A stretch of 64,000 nucleotides of DNA from Chaetorhynchus papuensis (GCA_013396525.1 VWYX01000795.1:124001-188000), one strand, 5' to 3'; numbered from the stretch's first letter, positions 26,535-40,697 are shown. The notes: generated by a model not told the origin, from the sequence alone. Numbers and translations: made by a program.

Positions 26535-28849
26535 AAGTTTGCAATTAAACAAAATTACCTCAACCACAGAATACATTCAAAAGAGAGGTTGGTCAGAAAA
26601 GAGGAAAATATTCATGCCCTTCCTCTCTAATGAGAAAACCACCAAACTTAAAAGAGGCAAAGGAGAGGTCTGAGCCAGCACCCAAAACAAAAAGACATTG
26701 CTGCCAGGTATGTAACTACATGCATCCTATGACCAGATCTTGTCCCAAGCAGAGCTGTGACGAGACTGATGACCTCACAACTCACTTTTTGCAAAACCCA
26801 TCTAGCACAGACAAAGCCTATCAGGTATAGAGCATTTTATTGTCATCATGAGAAGTTCATTTCCGGCTCGCCAGCAGTCAGGAGGACCACTATAAACTAT
26901 AAAATGTGCACCTTGATAAATGAGACTTGTAGCTGGTGTGTTATCCTAGCTTATCCTCTTCAACAGTTCTACACATTAATGATGACTCTACTTGGGCAAG
27001 TGAAAAGAATTCTCACATCAAATATTCCCCTGCCTTTGTATAGCAAGACTGTTGTCCCTCACCAATGCTACCTGCCTGTCTTGTTTGTCTGAACTAAAAT
27101 TAGAGGAGCAAATGGAAGCAGGGTTCTGCTGAACCGTTACATCTTCAGGGCAGAATAGAAGAGACACTGAAGTGCCTAGCACAAGAACTGCTCAGAAGCA
27201 CTGCCATATGGTGGAATATTATGTTGGGGTTTCTTAGGGTTGTTTTGTTTTGTTGGGGTTTTTTTTTTGCCTTCTGAATAAGAAAAATTAAATCAAAATG
27301 CTAACATTGCACTAGAAAAATGTAAATTTGTAATCAGCCCTTTAATTTGAAGGAAATTGAACGATTTTTTCAAGATATAGAAATATATTTGTGATTTCAT
27401 TCTCTCTGTTCTGTAAAATAAATGTTTTCACCACACAACTCTTTAAATGGGTTTGCAATAATATAGCAATATTGAGAGAGAACAAGAATATTGAATAAGA
27501 ACATTGAATATGTTGATATCCTAATTGGTATTCATTACAGAAATGAGTCATTCTCAGTGATGTGGCAACTGGCGCTTGGTTTACTTATTAACAGGTGGAA
27601 CAGCAGTCAGTGGAATACAAGTCTGGAACTCATAATTCATCACCGGCAATTTTCTATTAACTTTTCTTATACTTGTATTGATAAAAAATACAAATATAAT
27701 TCAAAAAAATGCAGCAGGTAAGGCATTTTAATTTTAGTTGAAATTACCAAGGCAATCAACACACTTCAGTGAACACTCTGAGTCTACAAGAGTCTTCATT
27801 TTTTCAACAGAAATTATGTACAATTTACTACACGTTGTATCTTAGATAATGTTAAATTTCATGTTTAAAGTGTAAGGAATAATGAATTTACTCAAATCCC
27901 ACAGAATTTCTCTAGAATTTAGTGTTATAAAACAAACCTCTCTGTCTCTACCTCGATATCTCAAAAAGACACTACCTGCAAATGAGTCAAATACCCTTTC
28001 TGAAGATAATGAGCAGGACTTGAACTGTTTCTTGGGGCAGATTTCCCAGCTGTTTTGGAAGACTAGTTAGGGAAAAAAAATATATGACTGGGAAAGTATA
28101 TAGATATTTGGGCATGCATTCCTACCAGACTTTGGTATGAATACCAACATCAATAAAGTCAATGAAGACTTACTTAAGCATCATTCACATTGTTCACCAC
28201 TTCACCGTTCCCATTCCTCTGTCTGTTCTTTCTACTTTCTTGTCTATTTAACATCATTTTAAACTGTGGACATAGCACATACCTATAAGTTTTTTTCAAG
28301 ACTGTTTCTTGTGTTTCTTTCTACTTCTGATTTATCTACCTGCTAATAAATTCTCATATTGATGAAAGTTAAACAGAATCAAATTTACTATATGGGGTCA
28401 GATTCTCTTTGATGTAATTCCATTTCCCAGCCCAATGGAAAAATACTGTTTCTAATGAAAAAACTGATTGAATATTATTTAAAAGAAGTCACTGCGAGTG
28501 CAATTTTTTTCTCTACCATTTTTATGACTATCAGTGTAGAGCTGGGTTTGTTAGGTTATTTAATGTAAGGAATCAACAGAAAACTTCCACTGAACCTGGT
28601 GGTAACTAGGAAAACATCACTAAAAGCAGTCCAAGTCTTATTTAAAATCTTTTTCAAGATTTAGACCTAAGTCTTCTTCAAATGATCCACCTAGGATTTC
28701 TCAATTTCTTTTCTGTCTGCCATTTCTAAAGATCCTTTAGCAAGAAAATTTTCAAAAATAACATTTTCTTTTTATGAGGAGAGTCTTCCTTTAAAAGGGA
28801 ACATCTGTCAGTAGTTTTGCAGTGCAATTGGGACTTGGAAATTACAGTC

Positions 28850-29071
28850 CTGTGGCTGCTCCTTCCTGCTGCTCACTGGGTGACCTTACACAAGTCTCAG
28901 CATGTCTCTGTTACCGTAGCTACTCCTTTTTGTCCTCCCCTGCTAAACTGTGCTGTCACTGTGGCAAGGACTGTGACATACAATCCATTTCTATGGTCGC
29001 TCACACAATGAGAACTTGATCACAGCTGGGGTCTAGAGACAAAGTGTGGCAACACAAATAATAAAAGAGAC
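28850..29071 (+). mobile_element. ancient MIR-like SINE relic
   Basis: I recognise the order of words typical of old amniote MIR/CORE-type SINEs. GTGACCTTACACAAGTC at about 28880-28895 corresponds to the GTGACCTTGGGCAAGTC core. Further on come a CTAAACTGTG word near 28943 and a tail near 29021-29040 (CACAGCTGGGGTCTAGAGAC). The tail ends in ACACAAATAATAAA at 29052-29065. Many substitutions separate it from the consensus as I remember it, so it is very old. It carries no ORF. The exact subfamily cannot be named without a library search. Confidence 0.6.
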
Positions 29072-29390
29072 CTTGAGTACAGGGGAGGAGCAGCAGGGCA
29101 AACTGACCTCACATTCTTGGAGAACTTATTATCATTTCCCACAAGAAATACAATAGAAATTGACTTAAAGAAGTGTCAGAATGTCTTTAGCTCAATTCCA
29201 GACAGTACTTTCTAAGCACAGGTCTCTGGCTGATACACTAAGAAATTTCTGGCTTCACCTGCCATGAGTTCACTGAGAGGAAATGAAGAAAGAGCAAGCT
29301 CTGAATTTGCATGAAAGAAAGCATTTCCTCCAGATCACTATTCCACCTATGACAAGGGGGAATATCTGAAAACCAGTCCTCAGGGATGTT

Positions 29391-29464
29391 GGTTGGACAT
29401 CTTAATGGTTGGACTCAATCACCTTCAAGGTCTTTTCAAACCGTAGCAATTCTATCATTCTATG
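29391..29464 (+). mobile_element. CR1 retrotransposon 3' tail
   Basis: The words GGTTGGACTCAATCACCTTC and AAGGTCTTTTCAAACCG are followed by the terminal octamer-like repeats ATTCTATCATTCTATG (29449-29464). This is the 3' end of a strongly 5'-truncated CR1 copy. It lies about 320 bp from the SINE relic and in the same orientation. Confidence 0.88.
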
Positions 29465-32400
29465 TTAATATTTCACCCACCTTGCCACAGTTATTTGACA
29501 GTTTCAGTGCCAGGTGGAACAGAGCTATTGGCAAATATTAGTGCGTCCCTTGCATGGGATTTCAGCTGTCCAAGTGGTCTCAAGAAGAGGAGGAAGATGT
29601 ACAAAAATATGCATGTGACGAGTTGGCAGCAAGGCAGAAGGAACCTGAAGCCATGCTGACATCATCAGTTGCAGCAAGGAAGAAACTTCTCATGATTACT
29701 GCTTTTCTAGGAAATATAAGGTAGTATTATGTACCTGTAGGTCATGTGAAACCTTACAAGATGCAGGTCTCTTAGTGTACATCTGGTCCTGTTTATGGAA
29801 ATTCTAGCTCACAGCACGCCTGAAATACCATGAATGCAAAGCCTTTTCCTTCTAACTTGTATTTAATTATTGTTCAAATTCACTGGAAGATGTTCAGTTT
29901 ACACAGATCTCAAGATCAATTTTAACTAAGAGGACTGATGTGACCAGTAGAACCCACAGCTATAACAACACTGATAATACGTCCCTCTATATTATTTGAG
30001 TTGTCTTTTGACTCATTTAATGAATTTAGGTACTGAATGTCACTTTATGAAGCAAGTGAATACAATTATTGTGCTCCAGTACCTTAAAAAAAATGTTTTA
30101 GAACATTGTAATGGAACAGATTTGGAAATAATCATTTTCCCTTGTTACTCTTTCCATTATTAGAAATGTTTAGAATTAAAAAAGTCCTTTTTTTTTCTGC
30201 AAGTGAGTCACCTAAGCCATTTCTAAGTGCTGTAAAGTATCAGGAGAACAGCACCACCACAACAGACACGTGTTACAAAAAACAGTTAACCAGCTTTTCT
30301 GATGTGAACCCCAGACTCACGTGCAGTGAAGTACATGTGCTTCAACATTTCTATTTCTGCACAAAACTATAGCAGTTTTGCATCCGCGAGTATTTTAGCT
30401 TCATAAACTACAGGAGGATTACTTTTACAATTATAGACTCACATGTCCTAATGTGAATGTATTTTCCACCAAAACCAGAATCTATGTTGTTATAATTTGA
30501 CTGCATAAACCACGGTAATATTTTTCTGAGCTAAAAGTAAAGGCTTTTCTCAGAAATCTACATTTGTCTCTCAAAATTGCCTGCATTACACACTGGTATA
30601 TGGTATAAAGTAAGTGTTTAAAAGCATGGAACAGTACATCAGTGTTTCACATACCAGTGTTTCACTGCAACTATAAAGAGATAAGTATTTGCTTAAGAAT
30701 CTCATACTATAGCTTTCCTAGCTGAAAGAATCATCTAAACCTAAGAAAATATAAATGAGTTTGCCTAGAGATAAGGCTTCTAATTTTATTTGCCATATAT
30801 ATGGAAAAACAGCCCAGAAACCCCGATAGTCACTGAATTTCAGGCCTTGCTTGTGATGCAGTGAACACAGGCAACTTCATTTCACACCTTTAGGTAACTG
30901 TGGTGCACTTAAAATATTTCTAAAACACTTCCGTATGTGTAACTGTTGGTAAACATATTTTTATTGAGAGGTCTCCCTTAAATTGAAAAGTGACAGCAAC
31001 TTGTTTTCATTTAATTGACAGCAAGTTATCAGTGGCTTTAGATACACAATGGAAGATCTCCAATAATAAGACCTTTTAAAATAAGCTTTAGCAATCTGGA
31101 AAGAGCAAGCTGAATCTGTCAGCATGCAAGCCTGTACTGCTCCAACTGTATGCAGTCCTATCTTAATATTCAGCTAGAATTCAGATTGCAAAGAAGGGAT
31201 GTACATCCCATCTGTGAAAGAAAAAGCCTCCCAGAGACCTGGTCTTTCTTCTTTTCCTCATGGTGGAAGGGAAAAGACTCCTCTGTGTGTCCTGGGCCTT
31301 GCATGCAGCCCGGCAGAGGTATTGCCTGCATTCCCTCATGAGAAGGTGTGGGGGTTGGAAGAGCATTTCCTCCTGAGGGCATGCACACCATGTCCTCCCC
31401 ACAAGGATGTCTCTCTGCATGTGGATACATATGCCCTCTCCAGCATAATTCTCTCTCTCTCTGAACATGGTGCCTAAATAAGCAAAGCTAACCTTGAGAG
31501 CTCCCCTTCCAGAAAACAAACATACACTTTTGTGATGGAGCAGATAATTTTAATGGTTTTTAGATGGGAGAATGGAGTTCAGTTTATCAGCACCAAAGAA
31601 CAGAGCTTCCACCTATTGCACATCTCTTTCCCTCAGTGCCCAAATGAAATGCACACCCATTATCACAAGGAAGAGAAGAGGCAGATGAGAGAGACAGAGA
31701 GGAGACAGTAGCTGCTCCTCCCAGAGATCGTTCTGACTCTTTGTCAACCAAGGAATCCTCTTCTCTCACAAGGCTTGGAGAAGTTTCCTGGCCACAATCC
31801 TACTGCATCTTGGAGCAAAGCCACCAAGGACCTGATTCCTCCTTCTCTGGCCACCTCCTCCATACAACCCTCCTGCCCAGGTTTCCAGGAGGAACAAAGA
31901 CCCAACTCACCCAGTCAGGCTGCTGAGCTGGACAGCATAAGCCCCAGCGCTGCACACATCATGCCAGCACTGACCCACCACCGCGTGCTGCTCTCCTCTG
32001 AGCCACGGCAGGCTCCCTTTTACAATGTAACTTGATTTTAGGGTTATCTGCTCCATGCTGGCCAGTGAATCCAAACTGTATAAGCTACAAACCAGGTAGA
32101 ACAGCTGGTTGGACTCCCAGGGACTAGCTACAAGGAGTGACAATTACACAGTCTTATGCACAACATGTAAAACCACAAGAATTATACCTTATAACCTAAA
32201 AAGAGGTACTGGAGGAGACCTGAAAGAGAACAGATATATCCATAGGTAGCAATCACAGTTAGAATATTCTAATTTCACATTTTTGACAGTTTAAGAAAGT
32301 TTGGCAAGTTTCTTGCTGAAATCAGAATAAACTAATTCAAATGTAATGGGAGCAATGACAGGAAGTTAATATATTGGATTCTCTGGTTTTGAAATGCAAT

Positions 32401-35400
32401 CTTTGAGTGTATCACCTAAAATATCTCTCATGAATTTGAGTAATTATGCAAAAAACAGCTAAAAAACAAAGCCTAACTTAGTCACCAAGCCACAGCTTTT
32501 CAGCAGCCAGGAAAAGGCTTCTCTAAATTAGTCTCCTGTGTACATTTCAATGAAAGTTAGACACCCACGTGCCAGTATGTGTGCAAGAGGAGGTGACAGC
32601 AGTGAAGGTAACATCAAATTAACAATACTGTGAATCTCCATAAACCTTCTGGGTTCTGTCACAGTAATATCAGGTGGAATAGGACTAATCCTGGCTCTGG
32701 CTGAATAGTCCTGGGAGACCTGCAGGTAACAGGATGAAGAACTACCAGGTACATGGATTTTAGCTGACTCAAAGACATTCACCCAGGCAGCCCCTAAAAT
32801 CATTCTGTTTCCTTCTTCCTTTGACACTAGGAAGACTTATAGGACATGTTTTCACAATAATGATCAATCTTAAGGTGGCAGTGAATTGACTTTACTCAGG
32901 TACCATAGCCTAATGTGATTCCTTCCTAAAATGTTAACGTCAGAAGGAGTGGTTAGAAAGCAGAGTCAGCAACATGATTTCAGGTGAGCACACATATATG
33001 CAGCTTTAAAAAACCTTAGGAAAATTTTAAAAAATAGCTTTATCACCCTAGAGCAATATTGCACACACACATAAGCATTGCTTTAAACTCCATCTGTCAC
33101 TACTTACCGTCTCACACACTGCTAGTGCTATCCCATACCTTGCATCTGAAATAAACTCTGGTATTTTTTCACTTCAAGAAAGATGCTAAGAAAGGGAACT
33201 CCATTTTTACACTGTGTTGTTATAGAAACAAACTTTTCTAACAGTGCCCTTTTCCACACTCCAGATCCCACTGCTCTTCCAAACCATAGAATAAAAGCAA
33301 TAATAAAACCCCCAGAAGTTTACTGTTCAACAGCCACCTCATTATCAGGTGTTTTGTTTTAATCATTTTCATCAGACTGTGAGGAGAAAGCACTAAGCAC
33401 TGGAGTTGTAAAATATCCCTGAATTGTTTCTCTACCAGTAACAAGAAGTTTGCCATTGATCCAATTTTTTTATGGTTTGCTAATTTACAGGCTGGTTTAA
33501 TAGAAAGAACAGAATGTAACACACAGTGGTGACGGGACCTTGTTTATCCATGATCTCCTGCACTGCTGCAATCTTGAATGGTGTATTATGATGCTATTTA
33601 GATTCTCTTAAGTGACAATCACTCTGCCTAGAAATGCGGAACAGGCACACCAGCACGTTAACAATCCTTTCTCTCAGAGGTGATAAAGGCAATCTACAAT
33701 CTGATGAGAACTCTGTACTCTGCATGTGATGGTCAGATCTGGGAAGCTGCTTAGTAAGTTCAAATGCCAGCAGGGAAAGGAAAGAGCCTAGCAACAAAGC
33801 AAGATGGGCAAATGACTTGTGGCATGTGGACAGTAAAGATGGGAGAACAGGAACTGTAGTCTGAACAGATCTTTAGCAACAATATTAAGGAAACAGTCTC
33901 AAGGTCACATAAAACAAAAATGAAGAAAAGAGATTGAAGACAGCAGAAGCAGCACAGCATGGGACACCATATAATTGCAAGATCTTCTAGACAAAGTCCT
34001 GCCATCCTCCAAAGAAAAGTTGGGGTTTTTTTCCCTGAACTACTATATGGTGGAATAGTGATTTTGCCAATTCAAATCACATCTCACCCACTCCCTTATT
34101 CTCCTGATGCAGGATGAATGTATCAGATACAGAGAAAATGTGCTCAGTGAGGAAGCGGAACCAGGCCACCTCTGCCACCAGGATGTCATACAACCATTCC
34201 TAATCATCAGTATTTTTCTGAACTGATATTTTATCTGAAGAACATATTCTTGCTATTAGCTATGCAAGTTCTCATTGGCCTGGAAATAACAATGCAGATA
34301 CAAAAGAAGTTGTACATGTATTCCCACTAATTCATGACTTCACAATGCAGTATTAATTCTGCTTTTAGTAAAGGGGAAGCTCCTGAATCCTGACCCTGAA
34401 ACTGAGGAATCTTATGTAAGCTAAATAGTTATTTGCAGGAACCTCACATTTACTTACCAATACCATATAAATGGTATTGGCTTTTTTTCACTATCCTACA
34501 TTGTTCTTTTCCATCAGAATCAAGGAAACACATATGTAGAACATTCATTTTACTCAAGGATCAGGAGTTGGTATCTTTATCCAAGCTTAAAGAAAAAAAG
34601 TGTTTCATAGCATCTGGACAAAAAAATTGAAATGCTTCTAGAAAGCCAAGATCTGCTGCTGTTCTACTACTGAATGCACTCATGCTCCTTAAAATAGATG
34701 AATATGATGCTCAGTGTTGGTTGGTGTCCACATCTCCCAGTCATCAGATACTGCTGTGAGAAGTCTGCATTTGTAGACACAGCAAGAGTTATAAATGCCT
34801 TTCCTAAAAAAATGTGTAATTTTGCTACAATTTTGATTCCGATCCCAAGACTGACAAGATCCAGGCCTGCTCAAGATAACATGAATAGAGTAGTTTGAAA
34901 ATAATTATCAAGATTGGTACATTGTGATAAGTGAGGAATTGTGTGTTTTAAGAAAATAGAATAATTGCATGAAGAATTGTATGTCAAAAGAGAGAAATAA
35001 TCAAAATAGAGAATGAAAGTCTTCTCACTGATTTCAATACACTTTGTATCAAGGTTTGATGTTCAGTTTTAATGGTCATTCTTTACCTACACTGAAGCCT
35101 ACCTTCCTCCAACAACAGTTTTACTGGATTTGGAGGAATTACCACAGATGTATTTCATATTCTAAAAATTGGCTGCTGTTTGAGGTCTCCCACAAATCCT
35201 GACCTTTTTTCATCTTATTTGCTTTCTTCTTAAGTTTGAAATTGAATTCAAAAAGATTCCTTTCAGCTTATCATGTCAGTAAGAGGAAGAACCAAATGCT
35301 ATGCCAGAATTCAAGTTATACTGGCTCTGAACCTTAAATCTGTAAGTATCACGAGTTTTATCAGATAGCTTTCTACTAATCAATTGCCTTTGCTTAATTT

Positions 35401-38400
35401 CATTTTAACTGTCTTTCCTTATTGCCAGTGTATTTATTTAAGATGGCCCTAGAAAGAGTTGCCTTTACAGTGCAAATGAAATGTTTACTCTTCCTTCAGT
35501 TCTGGATATTATAATATTAGGTCACTGTACTGATTAGGATTTAATTTTTGTAGGGATTTAAATGCAACAGACTCACAGTTCATTGGATGAAAGCAGTTTT
35601 TCACTGATCAAGCAAATACAGAATTAATTTCTAATATTTTACATAGAAAAAAAAGAGAATGAAAAAATGCTCAGTTGTGTCGTAGGTGCAATATATTGAA
35701 GGTTTGACAACATCAGGGCATGCTAGCACAAAACATTTGGCATAGCCAATAAAACTGAGTGTAGGAATCTTACGTCATTAAAATTTCAAATTTCATATTT
35801 TTATTGAGGTCTTTATTAAAAAAAAATAAAAAACTACTTATGGAGCTAGACCAAAACTTTATAGTCACATCTTACAGAACATCCTCTTTACTGATAAACA
35901 TCTGCCAGAGCTGATACCCTGAGCTATGCACAAAGCACACAGCCACATTTTGTCCATCTGCTATTCCTGTACATCTGGGGGCTGATTAATCTCACCAAAT
36001 ACGAAAAGGCTGTGATGTAGCATCCACACTGTTCACACTCCTCTAGGTGCTGCCAGGGCCTTCATCCCAGCAGTTTTCTGTGACCACAGCATGGTTTCCC
36101 AACTAATCAGACTAGAAGAGCAGATACAGCTCTTCTGGATTTTGGTATTAACATAAAAAAGCAACATGACTTCATTATCACAGATGGTTTGTTTGCTCTT
36201 TGTACAGATGCTGAACCTGTTCCTTTGAACTGAATTCTATTATCATCTTGAGAAGAAGCAAGTACACAATAAAGAAGAAACAAGTCAGTATGATCATTTG
36301 CTGGTCCTGTTGGTTGTTAGGAAAAAGAAAAAAAGAGATGGTAGATGAGAAGGCATCAAAAGATGAAAGATAATCTGCTCGTTGATGCTGCATTATGTCT
36401 TTAGAGTTAGCTATCATGGCTGGTTGACTCTACTATCAACAAGTGTTTTTTAGAACTTAGAAAAACCCTAAGAAAAAAGAAAAAAAATCAGACAACATGC
36501 TTTGTCTAATGATAGGAAACCAGATGGAAAAGAGCTATGATAACAAGCATCTCATAATCTCATTATAAAGAACAAACCCTCTGCTGAATGCTTGTGCTCC
36601 TTAGTCAAATCGACTCTCATGAGTCAAACAGGCTCAGGAACAGCCACTGAATGTCATCAAAATTTTCTGTTCCAATTCTCATAGACAGATCATTTTTCAT
36701 AGTGTCTTAAAATAAATCTTTTATTTCTCAAGAAAGTTCTTGGCAGTAATTTGGCCTGATGATAAACAAGCCTCCACTAATTGTATTTAAAGACAGAAGA
36801 AAGATGTTCGCATACTGACTTAGTTATGCTTAAGCGGGATGAAGGAACAAAGCAATAAAAACACGACTACACTATTTCTTTCTTACAAATGACTTCCAAA
36901 TACAGTTTCTTTATATGAAGAAGCTTGTTGACCTTCTATATAGAAACTACTAGGTGAGTCAAATTTTAATTTTTTATGAGAGCCTCATCAACAATTTTGT
37001 TTCATTTCAGAAGAAGATATTCTTGAACTGAATACATTCAACTTGAGAAGAAACCCAACAAACCTATTTTTTCCTTGACACCTCACTACACTCACACCCA
37101 GAATGGCAATAATCAGCATTCTGCTTTCTCATTCCACCTGGAAAGAATTAATTTATCTGCTGCTCTGTGGAGTTATCACTGGCAAAAGGAACACGAATGA
37201 CTGAACAGTCTTTAAGAGACCTTAAATACACAAGAACCACCTGCAGTAGAAGGAAAAAAAGTAATGGACCATATGAAGAAATTCAGTTTAACTACAGGCT
37301 TGTTTGAAATCTCACCAGTGTGAAGATTCATAGTCATAAACACAGATTTATACAAAAATATTTGACTACGAACTTGTTAAATCTCTAAAAAGAAGAGAAG
37401 CTGACACTACATATGGCAAACGAAACTGTAAATGCAGAATAACCTTGTTTTCAAAAGCTAAAGAAAAACAAACACTATTTTTTTTTGTCACCTGAGCAAA
37501 CAGCTATGAGAACAAGACAGGGAAGTTTTATGATGAGGTAAATCAACAAAGGGTATCCCCAAGTAGAACACAAGTTGTGAGTCCCTGTCCACAGAAATTT
37601 GGAGAAGTTGAAGGAACAGTCAGATGAGATTCAGTGAACACACTATTGCCCCTTTCAGAACAATAGCATATATAATTTATAATATATAATTTATATATAA
37701 TTTATCCTATATTTTATTTTAATCTCACTTGTCACGATCAAGAAACCTACAAAGTTTAGTCAGCTTTGGCCTCTAGCCTATCACAAATAAAGTCTAGTTG
37801 AGATCTTGTGTCATTCCAGGAACCACGATAATACAGCTTAATTTACAGTCCATCCACAGATATTGGCAAAATCTTAATGGAAAGGAATAAATCTGCATTA
37901 ACTTCCACTTCACAATCACACAAAGTCCATCTGTATTTTGCAACATGACTGCTTAAAATATTGTAGGAATTTCATACCCAGATTAATCTAGGACAGGCAA
38001 GCAAGGCCTTTGATTATTCAGCAAATGGCCAAGTTTTGATGAAAATGTGTAACTAGAAAGAGGAAACATTTTCTGCAGAATTCAGAGGACGATATTCAGT
38101 GGATAAATAGATAGGGACCTCTTCTACTTATCACCACAGCTGTCAATTTTAACACAAATGAAACACAAAAAACAACCAAGACCAGATTAGAGAAGCCACA
38201 TGAGGTAAAAGAAATCATGCTCATGTCTTTGTCAGCACACTTTTTTTACTGATGGCCTATTCTGCCGCAATTACTCTGCACTTTCACCTTTGTTCTAGGA
38301 TCTGAGTTGATGCAGCAAAGCAGAAAGTTCACAGACAGACTTCTTTTGTACCTCTTCTTTGAATACAATACCTTACATTCCGTATGCTTGAAACCAAGAT

Positions 38401-39991
38401 TCAGGTAGGTTGCATGATTTATAGATACACAAAATTCAAGTCACAATCTGGCCCTCAAATACTATTAAATAGTCTCTGAAGCAGAGCTTCTTTATATAAG
38501 ACATTTAAAAGTGAATGAGACTTATCACTGGAGACCGTATTGTAGAACAAACTTGTGTCCTGATCAGGGTGGGAGGAAGGAAGAAAAAAAATTAATGTCC
38601 CAGTTAGCAAGAATACACAATGTTTTGCAGTGACAAATAAATTTGGCATTTCATGAACAAAAGTAAGAAATTCACAAGGGAATGGCAGAGAGGCAAAGAT
38701 TCCAACAGTAGAGAGAAGGAAGTGGCTGTCACGCAAATTGTGTGAAGGGCACATAATACTCCAGTGAATCACAGTGTAATGTGCTTTGTTTCTGCTCAGT
38801 ACATTTCACGTGCCCTTCTTGAAAACAAAAAAAGCACTGCTCAGTCAACCACAGGAAGCCAATGAAAACAGGCAAGAGTTGAATCCTGTCATCCGTGTAG
38901 AGATGCATTACAACATGACAAGCATCCACAAGCAATGAATTTGTAATGCAAAAACAAATCATAATTCAAGGCCTGCCCCAGCATATTTCAGGTTAGAACT
39001 GTCAGAAAGACAGCGGTTCAAAATTTTTCAATGCAGAAAAAGACCCCAATTTTGAAATGGGGTCATAGGGGTAGACAAGGCTGAGATGATGTGCTGCTCA
39101 ACTGTAAGAAGCACCTTTCACCTTAGTTTCAGAGATTTAATGGGCATCAAGGATGAAGAGCAAATGCAAGAAAAGGGATCTGTGAATGAAAATAGAAAGA
39201 ATGAATAAAGGTTAGTTGTGACATTTCTCTTAGGTTAAGGTCTTATTCAAAAACAAAGTAGTGTGGTGTTGAACAAAATGTTTTAGGCTGAAAGACAGGC
39301 AAAATATTGGCTGTGATTTGCTGTGAAAGCATCATGCACAACCCTGCAGTCTCTTTTGATCTATGAAGAGCTCATCTCAAGTGAAATGACTTTCAAAAGA
39401 AAATCACAAAACATAAAAACCACTTCCATAATTGCCCTTCTTATCCATATGAACACACTATTGTCAGGAAAGGCATAAAGCACAAAATAAAAAGTTCTTC
39501 AACATTTTTTTAAATCATTAACGTTTGTTCTGATCAGAAATTAATACAAGAAAAAATAAATGTATATTTGAAACATATAAAAGAAGACTAGAAACAAGTC
39601 CTTCCAGTCTCCAACTAAACAGCATGGTCACTCTGGTATCTCCAAATAAATTGAAAGTGAAGACTCACAAAAAGTGTATTCTCTGGAGTGACTACTCGTT
39701 TTTAAAGTATCCCATATTTAGTTCAGATGATATTTCATAATAGTGATTACATATTATTACATATATCCATAATAATTCTGTAGAGAACTCTTGAAGCGAG
39801 ACACCAGAAAATGTTGGATTGCTTACAGAAAAACACATAGGACTACAGTAAAGCTCTGATCCCTAAACTTTGATTTTTCTGAAGAAAAGATTCTAAGAAC
39901 ATTGAGTGTTTCTCCTGTGAATCCTGATTCAAGATCTTTCTGACTATGCCGTTTGCTGTGAATGGGCAATTCAGACTACTTAAAGAAGTAG
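29465..39991. other. non-coding, mostly AT-rich sequence
   Basis: A GC-richer part at 31.2-32.1 kb carries several overlapping short ORFs on both strands and a 13-bp inverted repeat (31535-31547 and 32044-32056). From 34 to 39 kb it is AT-rich with ORFs of about 100 codons at most. I recognise no gene, RNA or transposon family. Confidence 0.65.
37668..37706. repeat. AT-only low-complexity tract
   Basis: Irregular repeats of ATATAATTTAT make a stretch of nearly 40 bp that is almost entirely A and T. It is easily unwound DNA with no other sign of function. Confidence 0.85.
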
Positions 39992-40697
39992 TGTCTAAGA
40001 TATCAGCAAAAGTGGTTTTATTGAAATATTATGCTATAAAACTGAAACTAACCAACATTTGATGGCAAGGTTCACTCTGTTACGGTACTGCATAAAGGAT
40101 ACAACAGTGATTCAAAAGTACCAAGGCAGAACCCAAATCACCAAAACAAAGATCAAAGTTACCAAGACAAAATCTTAGTGCACTTTGGTACGAGGCTATG
40201 CATGATGGCTGTCACCTACCAAAGAATTGTCTGGGTCTTGGCGAGCAACCTTGAGAGGCTTCCCAGCTCAAGGGGAGCCAACCACCATGCAGCCAGGTTG
40301 TCCAGCAGGGAGAACTTAAAGGTGGCTCCCTTAGGCTGTCATAGTTACGGGGATAAAGTGGTTGACTCATAGCCAAATTATATGCCACGGGAAAGGTATA
40401 CATGAGACTCCTTGTACCCACCACTTTCTTTGCCCCTTGATAAATGAGTCTTGGAAAACCCACACCCTATTCATGTGTTAATCACACGGTTGGTGTTCCA
40501 ACCTCATGTGCACTGATGCTCACTGGGCCGTTCTGCCTCTTTGTGGGTTTTGAGAGAACAGATTGGAACAAGAGGAACTGTTGGCCGATTTAGGGCTCAG
40601 GCCTTCATTTCCTTTGGGGAATGAACCAAACCACCACCAGTTTAGTTTGGGACTCGAGTGCATCCATCACAGTTTCTAGGCTTATTCTTCCAATACA
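39992..40697 (-). mobile_element. probable solo LTR, ERVL-like endogenous retrovirus
   Basis: The segment is GC-richer than its flanks. Read on the minus strand it has the layout of an LTR: a long U3-like part, then the polyadenylation word TTCAATAAAACC (AATAAA at 40022-40017) close to the 3' end, finishing in CTTAGACA, a proper CA terminus. The opposite edge is set at a TGTATTGG word (minus strand) and is the less certain one. I could not find a clean 5-bp target duplication. No gag, pol or env frame is attached, so it would be a solo LTR left by recombination. Internal words feel like a repeated avian family, but this is from memory. An uncharacterised lncRNA 3' end is the alternative. Confidence 0.5.

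Larger units (their letters stand above)
24884..28849. other. non-coding sequence with a GC-richer segment at 25.2-25.6 kb
   Basis: The 25.2-25.6 kb segment has three overlapping minus-strand ORFs (up to 123 codons) in different frames and is GC-richer than its flanks. I do not recognise any of the products, and it may be an unidentified old repeat. The rest is AT-rich with simple repeats and no credible gene. Confidence 0.6.

Noticed and set aside
32528..32827. 99-codon minus-strand ORF
   Set aside because: Checked as a possible CR1 ORF2 fragment. No reverse-transcriptase or endonuclease motif is seen.
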